Below are positions 53,263-64,000 of a stretch of 64,000 nucleotides of DNA, one piece after another. The position numbers and the translations under genes were made by a program. The stretch's first letter is position 1. Every line of letters starts with the position of its first letter. The notes beneath the pieces were generated by a model, which saw only the letters and a program-made list of their open reading frames with translations, had not been told where the DNA came from and made no database searches. The stretch is from NCBI RefSeq assembly GCF_025997855.1, contig NZ_AP026560.1:1390001-1454000 (forward strand), written 5' to 3'. Source of the stretch: Deinococcus aetherius (lineage in GTDB: Bacteria; Deinococcota; Deinococci; Deinococcales; Deinococcaceae).

Positions 53263-53592
53263 TCAGATTGTCATAGGCTGATCCGTTGCTGTGTGAGTCG
53301 GGTTTGGGTGGCTGGAGTTCGGGGGGGTGGAGCCCGGTCGCCGCGCCCGCAACGCCGCGCTGACCGCCGGGGCATCCCCCCGGAAGGCCCGGCGCAGGCG
53401 TTTTTCCGCCCAGCACTCAGGGGAGTCGGCGCAGACGTAGGCGCCCCGGCCCGTTCGTTTCCCGTCCAGCACCCGCCACCCCTCCGCCGTCCGCGTGACC
53501 CGCACGAACTCGCCCTGGGGGCGTTTGCGGCGGCAGGCCACGCAGGACCGCTCGGGAATGTGCCGCTCATGGGGACGGGGCTTGACGGACAC
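53263..53592 (-). CDS. ylxR: YlxR-family RNA-binding protein
   Basis: 109 residues. The DUF448 core has ERSCVACRRKRPQGEFVRV and GRGAYVCADSPECWAEKRLRRAFRG. The C-terminal 25 residues are polar and unconserved. The family is almost always found between nusA and infB and binds RNA or nucleoid; its exact function is unsettled. GTG 53592 starts 5 nt after the nusA stop. Most later residues are encoded normally. Confidence 0.9.
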   Translation of the reverse strand: MSVKPRPHERHIPERSCVACRRKRPQGEFVRVTRTAEGWRVLDGKRTGRGAYVCADSPECWAEKRLRRAFRGDAPAVSAALRARRPGSTPPNSSHPNPTHTATDQPMTI

Positions 53593-53597
53593 GGGTC

Positions 53598-54782
<1,185 letters not shown>

Positions 54783-54797
54783 CTCACTCTTCCTTTG

Positions 54798-55265
54798 TTA
54801 GCGGTGGCGGTCCGGAAACTCCGCCAAGTTGCCCTGGAAGGTCCCCACCGTCAGCGTCACGTCCTCGCCCTCACAGTCGAAGGTCACCTGCTCGCCCTGC
54901 ACGGCCTTGATGGGGGCGGTGAAGGCGTGCCCCTCGCCGCGCACCCGGGCCTTGAGGCCGACCATCCGCTCGAAGTGCCGCGCCCGGGTCAGGGGCCGCT
55001 TGGCGCCCGGCGACTCCAGTTCCAGCCGGTACTCGCCAGAGATGGGGTCAAGGCGGTCGAACTCGGCCCCGACCGCCCGGCTCGCGGCCTCCAGGTCCTC
55101 CACCGTGACGGGCTGCTCGTCGAGGCGGTCCATGCGGATGACCACGATGGGTCGCCGCCCGGGATTCTGCACCTGCACGTCGAGCACCTCGAAGCCCAGG
55201 GGCCGCAGGACCCCGTCGGCAAGCCCGTGCAGGTTGCTTGAGTTGTTGGCTGCGTTGTTATTCAT
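54798..55265 (-). CDS. rimP: ribosome maturation factor RimP
   Basis: 155 residues. It is needed for 30S subunit maturation. Family motifs are GFEVLDVQVQNPG, VTVEDLEAASRAVG and YRLELESPGAKRPLTRARHFERMVG. The Asn-rich N-terminus (MNNNAANNSSN) is unconserved. ATG 55265 has GAGGTGG 8 nt upstream. It is first in the operon. The leader carries two hairpins including an apparent terminator. Confidence 0.93.
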   Translation of the reverse strand: MNNNAANNSSNLHGLADGVLRPLGFEVLDVQVQNPGRRPIVVIRMDRLDEQPVTVEDLEAASRAVGAEFDRLDPISGEYRLELESPGAKRPLTRARHFERMVGLKARVRGEGHAFTAPIKAVQGEQVTFDCEGEDVTLTVGTFQGNLAEFPDRHR

Positions 55266-55309
55266 ATTGTCGGCCACCTCGGCGGCGGCCCTCCACCACC
55301 CCCTCCACG

Positions 55310-55349
55310 AAAAAGGGTGGGCCACCACTCGCCCACCCCTCGTTCGAGG
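55310..55349 (-). terminator. intrinsic terminator inside the rimP operon leader (attenuator candidate)
   Basis: On the minus strand, CCTCG-TT-CGAGG-type stem (55338-55349) is followed at once by GGGTGGGC-N8-GCCCACCC (55315-55338) and TTTTT (55310-55314). All of it lies between the predicted -10 (TATACT, 55362-55367) and the rimP ATG (55265). Confidence 0.8.
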
Positions 55350-55361
55350 AATTGCCCGGTA

Positions 55362-55367
55362 AGTATA
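55362..55367 (-). promoter_or_regulatory. -10 box of the rimP-nusA-ylxR-infB operon
   Basis: TATACT on the minus strand, about 97 nt before the rimP start. No clear -35 is seen. Unlike most promoters here it leaves a long leader. Confidence 0.55.
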
Positions 55368-55408
55368 CCCGAAATGTGGGCTGGGGCGGGGAAACGGGTC
55401 ACAAAGGG

Positions 55409-55494
55409 GGGAGTGATCGGTGGAGAGTGGAGCCCCTCGTCAAAGCTCTTGCTTCAGCCTCCTTTCCCACTGACCACTCACCACGAACCACTCA
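55409..55494. repeat. stop-anchored palindromic repeat, family A (copy A4)
   Basis: On the minus strand it begins at the minC TGA as TGAGTGGTTCGTGGTGAGTGG and ends CTCCACTCTCCACCGATCACTCC. The arms match imperfectly around a pyrimidine/purine-rich centre. Confidence 0.55.
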
Positions 55495-56091
55495 CCGGTG
55501 CGCGTCGATCACGATCACCCCGTCCTGGAGCCTCGCCTGCTCCGCCCCCTCGTGGCCGTCGAGCCGCCGCATGTTGCTCAGGCTGCTGCCCTCGGGGGCG
55601 CGGGCCACGGCGTCGCCGATGCGGATTTGCGCGCTGGCGATGGGGCGGGCCCACACGATGGCGTCGGCGTTCCCGCCGTACCCCGCGTGGACGACCCCGC
55701 GCAGGGCGCCCATGACGATCACGTCGCCGCCCGCCACGATCTCGGCGCCGGGGTTCACGTCCCCGAGGACCACCACGCTGCCCCGGTACTCGCCCCGGAA
55801 GCCCGCCCGGACGCCGTGCGGCAGGATCACCGTGCGGGCGCTGCCGTCGTCGCCCGGGGCGCTGGGGACCGTCACGCGGGGGGCGCGGACCCGGCCCAGG
55901 GTGCCGCCCGCCGCCCGGATGGCGCCCAGGGCCGTCTCCAGCGCGGCGGGATCGGTGTCCCCCTGAATCTCGATGGTCACGTTGGAGCCCAGCAGCTCCG
56001 CGCGGGAGGCGAGGGCGTGCGAGACGCCGGAGGCCGTGTCGCCCGGTTCGAGGAGGAGATTGAGACCGCCGAGCGTGCCGCGAAGCTTCAT
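55492..56091 (-). CDS. minC: septum site-determining protein MinC
   Basis: 199 residues. The N-terminal domain is short. The C-terminal right-handed beta-helix is typical: YRGSVVVLGDVNPGAEIVAGGDVIVMGALRG and HAGYGGNADAIVWARPI. MinC blocks FtsZ assembly away from mid-cell. minD and minE are not adjacent. TAGAGT (56099-56104 complement) lies 7 nt before ATG 56091. It is divergent from the S1-domain gene, 101 bp apart. Confidence 0.92.
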   Translation of the reverse strand: MKLRGTLGGLNLLLEPGDTASGVSHALASRAELLGSNVTIEIQGDTDPAALETALGAIRAAGGTLGRVRAPRVTVPSAPGDDGSARTVILPHGVRAGFRGEYRGSVVVLGDVNPGAEIVAGGDVIVMGALRGVVHAGYGGNADAIVWARPIASAQIRIGDAVARAPEGSSLSNMRRLDGHEGAEQARLQDGVIVIDAHR

Positions 56092-56179
56092 GATCTTCAC
56101 TCTAGCGGGTGGGCCGTCGCCCCTGGAGGCTCCCGGCAAGCTCTCACATTCGGGGATGCAGGGGGCGGCAGGCATGGTG

Positions 56180-56607
<428 letters not shown>

Positions 56608-56648
56608 ACCACACGAGCAGGGCCACAATTCAAAGCAGGAAAAGCAGG

Positions 56649-56679
56649 AAAGGACACTCCCGGCCGGTGGGTGTCCTTT
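56649..56679 (+). terminator. intrinsic terminator of the S1-domain gene
   Basis: AAAGGACAC (56649-56657) pairs with GTGTCCTTT (56671-56679), followed by CGTTTCG. It lies about 40 nt after the stop codon. Confidence 0.8.
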
Positions 56680-56779
56680 CGTTTCGGGTGCTGGGCGCCT
56701 GTGGCGAGGAGGCGCAGGGGGTTCACGACAGGGCGCCAGCTTGCGGCGTGTCGTAGGAGGCGGTCTACTGAGAGCCCCC

Positions 56780-58438
<1,659 letters not shown>

Positions 58439-58462
58439 AGCGAGGGCCGTTTCCGCCCATTT

Positions 58463-58493
58463 TAACCACCGCGTAACCGACCCCGGGCAAGCT
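58463..58493 (+). promoter_or_regulatory. promoter with 11-bp direct repeat (copy 3)
   Basis: TAACC (58463-58467), six bases, TAACC (58474-58478), nine bases, then CAAGCT (58488-58493) as the -10, 6 nt before ATG 58500. The repeat covers the -35 region, where a transcription activator would touch RNA polymerase. Confidence 0.6.
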
Positions 58494-58499
58494 CTGGGC

Positions 58500-59816
<1,317 letters not shown>

Positions 59817-59826
59817 CAAAGACACG

Positions 59827-59866
59827 ACCGGCCCCGGACGGCACGCGCACCGTATCCGGGGCCGGT
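59827..59866. terminator. bidirectional hairpin between convergent genes
   Basis: ACCGGCCCCGGA (59827-59838) and TCCGGGGCCGGT (59855-59866) make a perfect 12-bp stem with a 16-nt loop. It lies between the HtrA and MalG-like genes. There is no long uridine run on either side. Confidence 0.65.
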
Positions 59867-59879
59867 TCGACTTGCTCCC

Positions 59880-60773
59880 TCAGCCCTTCACGCTGCCCGT
59901 CAGCGACGCGCCCTCGATGAAGTACTTCTGGAACACGAAGAAGATCACCACGACCGGCAGCAGCACGAGGACCGAGGCGGCCATCAGGAGTTGCCACTGG
60001 GTGTCGTTGGCCGAGCGGAAGGTCGCCAGCCCCACCTGGAGGGGGTAGAGCCGCTCGTCGTTGAGGTAGAGCAGGGGGTTCACGTAGTCGTTCCAGGTGC
60101 CGTCGAAGGTGAAGATGGCGACCGTGGCGAGGGCCGGGGTCGCCAGCGGCAGCACCACCCGCGCCCAGATCCACAGCTCGTTCGCCCCGTCCACCCGCGC
60201 GGCCTCCAGCAGTTCATTCGGGATGCCCAGAAAGTACTGCCGAAGCAGGAAGGTGAAGAAAGCGCCCGCGAAGAAGCTCGGCACGATCAGGGGCAGGTAG
60301 GTGTTGATCCAGCCCAGCTTGCTGAACAGCACGTACTGGGGCACCATCGTCACCAGCCCGGGAATCATCATCGTCGAGAGCAGCACCAGGAAGAGGAAGT
60401 CGCGCCCCGGGAAGCGCAGCTTGGCGAACCCGTACGCCGCCAGAGAACAGGAGAGCACGGTGCCGAAGGAGACGCTGAGGGCGTAGAGCAGGCTGTTGAT
60501 GGCGTAGCGGGTGAAGGGCGCACTCGCCCACGCCTTCGCGTAGTTCCCCCACACGACCGGGTTGGGAATCCAGCGCGGCGGGTATTCGAGCACCTGTGCG
60601 TCCTGCTTGAGCGAGGTCGAGACCATCCACAGTGCCGGATAGAGGATCAGCAGGGACAGCCCGATCAGGGCGGCGAGGGCGAGCAGGCGGCCGAGCAGCG
60701 CACCTCCCAGTCGAGGGCGGGGCCCTCCCGTCCTGAGCGGGCGCACCTGCACCTGGGGACGGGTCAGCGCCAC
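59880..60773 (-). CDS. carbohydrate ABC transporter permease (MalG-like)
   Basis: 297 residues with six membrane helices. The ATPase-coupling loop ELLEAARVDGANELWIWARVVLPL matches the MalG-type EAA motif. It pairs with the MalF-like protein encoded just upstream (1-nt gap). GTG 60773 is the start that keeps that spacing, with GAGGTG just before it. No ATPase gene is present in this cluster. Confidence 0.92.
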   Translation of the reverse strand: MALTRPQVQVRPLRTGGPRPRLGGALLGRLLALAALIGLSLLILYPALWMVSTSLKQDAQVLEYPPRWIPNPVVWGNYAKAWASAPFTRYAINSLLYALSVSFGTVLSCSLAAYGFAKLRFPGRDFLFLVLLSTMMIPGLVTMVPQYVLFSKLGWINTYLPLIVPSFFAGAFFTFLLRQYFLGIPNELLEAARVDGANELWIWARVVLPLATPALATVAIFTFDGTWNDYVNPLLYLNDERLYPLQVGLATFRSANDTQWQLLMAASVLVLLPVVVIFFVFQKYFIEGASLTGSVKG

Positions 60774-60774
60774 C

Positions 60775-61719
60775 TCAGCGCACCTCCCCCTCGTAGTGGA
60801 CCCAGCGTTTCGAGAGCCATAGTTGCACGCCCGTGATCGCCAGCGTGATCAGCAGCAGAATCCACGCCATCGCCGAGGCGTAGCCCATCCTCAGGTCGGT
60901 GAAGGCCGTCTGCCAGATGTAGAGCCCATAAAAGAGCGTGCTGTCGCTCGGCCCACCCTTGGTAAGCACCAGCGACTCCGACCAGAACTGCATGGCGGCC
61001 GAGATGCCTGTGATGAGCTTGAAGAAGATCACCGGCGAGATCAGCGGCACCGTCACCGCCCAGAACTGCCGCACGGGGGAGGCCCCGTCGATCTGCGCCG
61101 ACTCGTACAGGTCGCGCGGCACGCCTTTCAAGGCGGCCAGGTAGAACATGAAGCTTCCCGCCGCAGTCCACATGCTCATGATGATGAGGGCGGGCTTGGA
61201 CCACACCGGATCGCCGAACCACAGTGGCAGGTTGTTCTCGTTCACTCCCAGGCGGTACAGGGCCGTGTTGATCAGCCCCACCTGCGGGTTGAACACCCAC
61301 AGCCACAGCAGCAGCACCGCCACGCCCGTCAGCACCTTGGGCAGGAAGAAGATGGTGCGGAAGAGGCGCTGGCCCGGCACCTGCTGATTGAGCAGCGTGG
61401 CGATCAGGAGCCCGGTGGCGATTCCCAGCGGCACGGCGAAGGTGGCGTAATAGGCGGTGTTGCCCAGCGCCTTCCAGAAGCGGGAGTCCTGGGTGAAGAG
61501 CCCCACGTAATTCCGCACCCCCACCCAGTCGAAGCGCGAGGTGATGTCGTAGTTGGTGAAGCTGGTGTAGAGCGAGAAGAGCATCGGCCCCAGCACGAAG
61601 GCGAGGAAGCCGATCAGCCACGGGGCGATAAAGAGATACCCCCACAGCGCCTCCCGCTGGCGACCGTTGAGGCCCCGGCGGCGGGGGCGGAAGATGGGGG
61701 CGGGGGCGGCGCGGCTCAT
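60775..61719 (-). CDS. carbohydrate ABC transporter permease (MalF-like)
   Basis: About 314 residues with six membrane helices. WGYLFIAPWLIGFLAFVLGPMLFSLYTSFTNY at the N-terminus and DLYESAQIDGASPVRQFWAVTVPL (EAA loop) identify a sugar permease of the MalF/UgpA type. ATG 61719 has GAGGGA about 9 nt upstream. It lies between the binding-protein gene and the MalG-like gene, all on one strand. Confidence 0.92.
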   Translation of the reverse strand: MSRAAPAPIFRPRRRGLNGRQREALWGYLFIAPWLIGFLAFVLGPMLFSLYTSFTNYDITSRFDWVGVRNYVGLFTQDSRFWKALGNTAYYATFAVPLGIATGLLIATLLNQQVPGQRLFRTIFFLPKVLTGVAVLLLWLWVFNPQVGLINTALYRLGVNENNLPLWFGDPVWSKPALIIMSMWTAAGSFMFYLAALKGVPRDLYESAQIDGASPVRQFWAVTVPLISPVIFFKLITGISAAMQFWSESLVLTKGGPSDSTLFYGLYIWQTAFTDLRMGYASAMAWILLLITLAITGVQLWLSKRWVHYEGEVR

Positions 61720-61817
61720 GGCCGGGCGTCCCTCGTCGGGGAGTGCGTCATCCAGAGACCTCCTCAGCGGCAACCGGGCGAAGCGGGGCCACCCGCCTCA
61801 CCCGGCCGGAAGCGGAC

Positions 61818-63050
61818 TTACTTGTTGCTGTTGACGAGCCGCTGGACCTGCCCCTGCGCCCCCTCCAGCGCCTGCCTCGGGTCCTGGCCCCGATACACGG
61901 CGTCCTCGACGGCCTTGTCGAGCAGGCTACCGTAGCTGGGGGCGTAGGGCGGGGCCGAGCTGACCACCGTGTACTTCATGTTCGCCGACATCAGGCGGAA
62001 GGCAGGGGTGGTCACGCTCAGAGAGGCGTTCTTCGCCCCGGGGAAGTCGTTCTGCTCCTGCGCCCAGATGCGCGCCCCCTCGGTCGCCATCCAGCGGGCG
62101 AAGGCGAACGCCTCCCTGGGGTGCTTCGAGCCGACCGGGATTTCGAGATTGAAGCCGCCGCCCGAGGACGTGCCCGGCCCCGGCTGGCCCGTCGGGGTGG
62201 GGATGCGGACCATGCCGTAGTTCAGGTTCGGCGCGTACTTCTTCAGCGTCGCCGCGTACCCGCCGATGTCGATGATCATGCCCAGCTTGCCCGAGATGAA
62301 GGGGTCCTGGGCCCCGCTGCCGAAGGAACTCTTGAACGCCTGCACGTTGCGGGCCCCCAGGCGGTCGGTCCAGTCCTTGATCCAGGTCAGCGTCTTCACG
62401 GCCGCCGGGTTGGTGAAGCGCGGGTTCACCATCTCCTCGTCCCACATGCTGCCGCCCGCGTTCGCCACCCAGCTCTCCAGCCCGAAGCTGCCGTAGAGGG
62501 GATGGAAGCCGATGCGGCTGTAGACCGGCCCGGTCTTCTTGTCGAGCCGCTTCGCGTACGCCTCCAGCTCGTCCCAGGTCGCCGGCGGCTTGTTCGGGTT
62601 GAGGCCAGCCTCCTTGAAGAGGTCCTTGTTGTAGTACAGGAAGCGGGTGTCCGTCACGAAGGGCAGGCCGTACTGGGCGCCCTTGTAGGTCGCCGTGGCC
62701 CAGAGGTTCGGGTAGAACTGACTCTTCAGCTTCTCCGCCCCCAGCGGGCTGAGGTTGGTCGCCTGGTTCTTCGCGGCCCGCAGCGGCGTCGTGCGGATGT
62801 CGATCACCACCACGTCCGGCGGGTTCTTCGCGGCGATAGCGGCCAGCGTCTTCGTCGGGAGCTGGTCGAAGGGCACGAAGGTGTACTTCACCTGGATATT
62901 CGGGTTCTTCTTGTTCCAGGTGTCGATGATCCGGTTGATGGTGGGGCGGCGCTGCTCGGAGCCCCAGTGGGCCCACAGGTCGAGGGTCACCGCCTGCGCG
63001 CCCGCCTGGCCGAGCAGGGCGGCCGTAGTCAGAAGCAGAATGTTTTTCAT
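61818..63050 (-). CDS. sugar ABC transporter substrate-binding protein (SBP family 1)
   Basis: 410 residues. Sec signal (MKNILLLTTAALLGQAGAQA) without a lipobox. Family-1 pattern: LDLWAHWGSEQRRPTINRII, YGLPFVTDTRFLYYNKDLFKEAGLNP and ATWDELEAYAKRL. The residues around the binding cleft do not reveal the sugar. ATG 63050 has GAGG 6 nt upstream. The gene starts a three-gene transporter operon with a palindrome over its promoter. Confidence 0.92.
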   Translation of the reverse strand: MKNILLLTTAALLGQAGAQAVTLDLWAHWGSEQRRPTINRIIDTWNKKNPNIQVKYTFVPFDQLPTKTLAAIAAKNPPDVVVIDIRTTPLRAAKNQATNLSPLGAEKLKSQFYPNLWATATYKGAQYGLPFVTDTRFLYYNKDLFKEAGLNPNKPPATWDELEAYAKRLDKKTGPVYSRIGFHPLYGSFGLESWVANAGGSMWDEEMVNPRFTNPAAVKTLTWIKDWTDRLGARNVQAFKSSFGSGAQDPFISGKLGMIIDIGGYAATLKKYAPNLNYGMVRIPTPTGQPGPGTSSGGGFNLEIPVGSKHPREAFAFARWMATEGARIWAQEQNDFPGAKNASLSVTTPAFRLMSANMKYTVVSSAPPYAPSYGSLLDKAVEDAVYRGQDPRQALEGAQGQVQRLVNSNK

Positions 63051-63146
63051 GTCGAACCTCGTCGGAGTCAGCAAGTTCGGGCGTCGGAAGGAGCGGCCCC
63101 GCCTCTTTCCGGCCGACCACTCACCGCCCGCGCCTCGTCTGACCCG

Positions 63147-63180
63147 AGTATGGTAGCGGAGGGCGCCACAGTCCCGCTAC
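63147..63180 (-). promoter_or_regulatory. candidate promoter and operator of the sugar transporter operon
   Basis: CATACT on the minus strand (63147-63152) is a plausible -10. Directly upstream lies an inverted repeat GTAGCGG (63153-63159) and CCGCTAC (63174-63180), arms of 7 bp and a 14-bp spacer, covering the spacer and -35. It could be a repressor site responding to the sugar. Confidence 0.5.
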
Positions 63181-63191
63181 GCGCTCATTCT

Positions 63192-63848
63192 TTACAACAC
63201 GTCCCGTAACGAGGGCCTACGGCGCGGCGCAGGTTCCCCGGTCGCCACACAGGCCCAGTACAGCAGCAGTGCACCGACCCCCACCACCGGCCACAATGAC
63301 GTGAACCACCACCCCAGCCCCGCGAGGAAAAGGGGCGGCAGCGCGCACAGGTGGCTGTAGGCGGGGTAAGCCAGCACGATGCTCACTGCCTCGGTCAGGG
63401 CCCGGCGAAGCGGCACGCCCTCGGCAAGCGCGTCGAGGAAAAAGGGTTGCAGAGCCAACCAGAACCAGGCCAGATAGACACCCAGGACCGCCGTGAGGGT
63501 GCCGGTCAGGGTGCCGGGCCGTGCTTTCCAAAGCTCCACATCGGCGTACAGGACGAAGAGCAGCAGCGCGTTCAGCGCCGCCCACCCGGTCCCCGGCCAC
63601 CACAGCCGCCGCCCGAAGCGGGGAAGCGAGGTGTACGGCTCCTCGGGAACCGACGCGCCCTCCTGCCGCTCGTCCTCGACCTCCAGCACCGCCCGCCGCA
63701 GCCAGGCGTAGGCGGTCAGAGTGGTAGCCCCCAGCGTCAGCAGCGGCCAAGAGGCGACGAGCCACAGCACGTTCACCACGATCAATCGCGGGAGATTGTG
63801 CCAGAGGCGGGCCGTTGCCACACGCCACACAAGCACCGCTCCCCGCAT
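63192..63848 (-). CDS. DUF624/YesL-family membrane protein
   Basis: 218 residues with five to six hydrophobic segments. WHNLPRLIVVNVLWLVASWPLLTLGATT near the N-terminus is the DUF624 pattern. YesL-type genes are often next to carbohydrate ABC transporters of this kind, as here, but their role is not established. TATCCT (63856-63861) lies 7 nt before the ATG, giving it its own leaderless promoter. Confidence 0.75.
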   Translation of the reverse strand: MRGAVLVWRVATARLWHNLPRLIVVNVLWLVASWPLLTLGATTLTAYAWLRRAVLEVEDERQEGASVPEEPYTSLPRFGRRLWWPGTGWAALNALLLFVLYADVELWKARPGTLTGTLTAVLGVYLAWFWLALQPFFLDALAEGVPLRRALTEAVSIVLAYPAYSHLCALPPLFLAGLGWWFTSLWPVVGVGALLLYWACVATGEPAPRRRPSLRDVL

Positions 63849-63883
63849 GGGGGGCAGGATAGCGTCGGTCTCAAGAGGTGCCT

Positions 63884-64000
63884 CTAACTCACCACCGTCC
63901 CCGCCCCGCCCAGCGCAGCGCTCACCGGCTGCCCCGCCCGCGCGTCCCCGAAGATCACCCGCTTCACGCCGCCCTGGACGGCCTCGGCAGCCCCCAGCAC
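63884..64000 (-). CDS. C-terminal end of LysZ/ArgB-type amino-acid kinase (partial)
   Basis: The last 38 codons of a gene entering from the right. AAEAVQGGVKRVIFGDAR and ALGGAGTVVS match the C-terminus of N-acetylglutamate kinase-like enzymes. In Deinococcus and Thermus the LysW-aminoadipate kinase LysZ of lysine synthesis is the closest expectation, but ArgB cannot be excluded from so short a piece. Stop TAG at 63884-63886. Confidence 0.6.
   Translation of the reverse strand: MLGAAEAVQGGVKRVIFGDARAGQPVSAALGGAGTVVS

Overview
The window looks like chromosome from a Deinococcus species. The evidence is the very high GC content, the gene content (a short IF-2/NusA/RimP operon, a fused SecDF, PrcB-type and LEA-like proteins, MreB, LptF/LptA-like export parts), and above all the start architecture. 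About 27 of some 65 genes have a TANNNT-like -10 box only 5-9 nt before an ATG/GTG start. That predicts leaderless mRNAs, a habit known to be frequent in Deinococcus. I saw no rRNA, tRNA or CRISPR array.

Layout. 1-3.2 kb: a ricin-lectin/SGNH lipoprotein (cut by the window edge), an LptA/OstA-like protein, an N-acetylmuramoyl-alanine amidase and a lipoprotein gene broken by an amber codon. 3.2-13.9 kb: housekeeping (cobalamin adenosyltransferase, malQ, greA, an overlapping holin-like/panC/pilT operon, purB, inositol monophosphatase) mixed with small unknowns. 13.9-19.4 kb: glucan phosphorylase, an EamA exporter, and an HTH/PIN toxin-antitoxin-like pair whose toxin is split by an 875-bp IS982-type element with 18-bp inverted repeats and a 7-bp target duplication. 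19.4-33.7 kb: pckA, a PrcB-like lipoprotein, recN back to back with a membrane-anchored LEA-like protein, a peptide ABC transporter without ATPases, a subtilase lipoprotein and a LysE exporter. 33.7-40.7 kb: an envelope block (methyltransferase, polysaccharide deacetylase, MGDG-synthase-type glycosyltransferase, LptF/G permease, fabZ, mreB). 40.7-44.6 kb: acyl-CoA dehydrogenase, a Phd/PIN toxin-antitoxin pair, a methyltransferase and an Mrr-type restriction enzyme. 44.6-56.6 kb: ilvD, a Tat-exported intradiol dioxygenase, secDF, rimP-nusA-ylxR-infB, minC and an S1-domain protein. 56.8-64 kb: an FAD dehydrogenase, a secreted HtrA-type protease, a sugar ABC transporter (also without ATPase) with a YesL-like gene, and the end of a LysZ/ArgB-type kinase.

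The most interesting non-gene signals are as follows. (i) An 11-bp direct repeat (YARCC-N6-TAACS) sits at exactly the same distance from a -10 box in front of three separate exported-protein genes and looks like a response-regulator regulon. (ii) A complete intrinsic terminator lies in the 5' leader of rimP-nusA-ylxR-infB. (iii) Families of imperfect palindromic repeats begin exactly at stop codons; two of them appear to donate the -10 box of the next gene. (iv) A leaderless 11-codon upstream ORF contains the Shine-Dalgarno of the S1 gene. (v) Three GTAC cores at an exact 11-bp period lie over the Phd/PIN promoter.

All functional assignments come from reading translated sequences and recognising family motifs. 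No database search was run.
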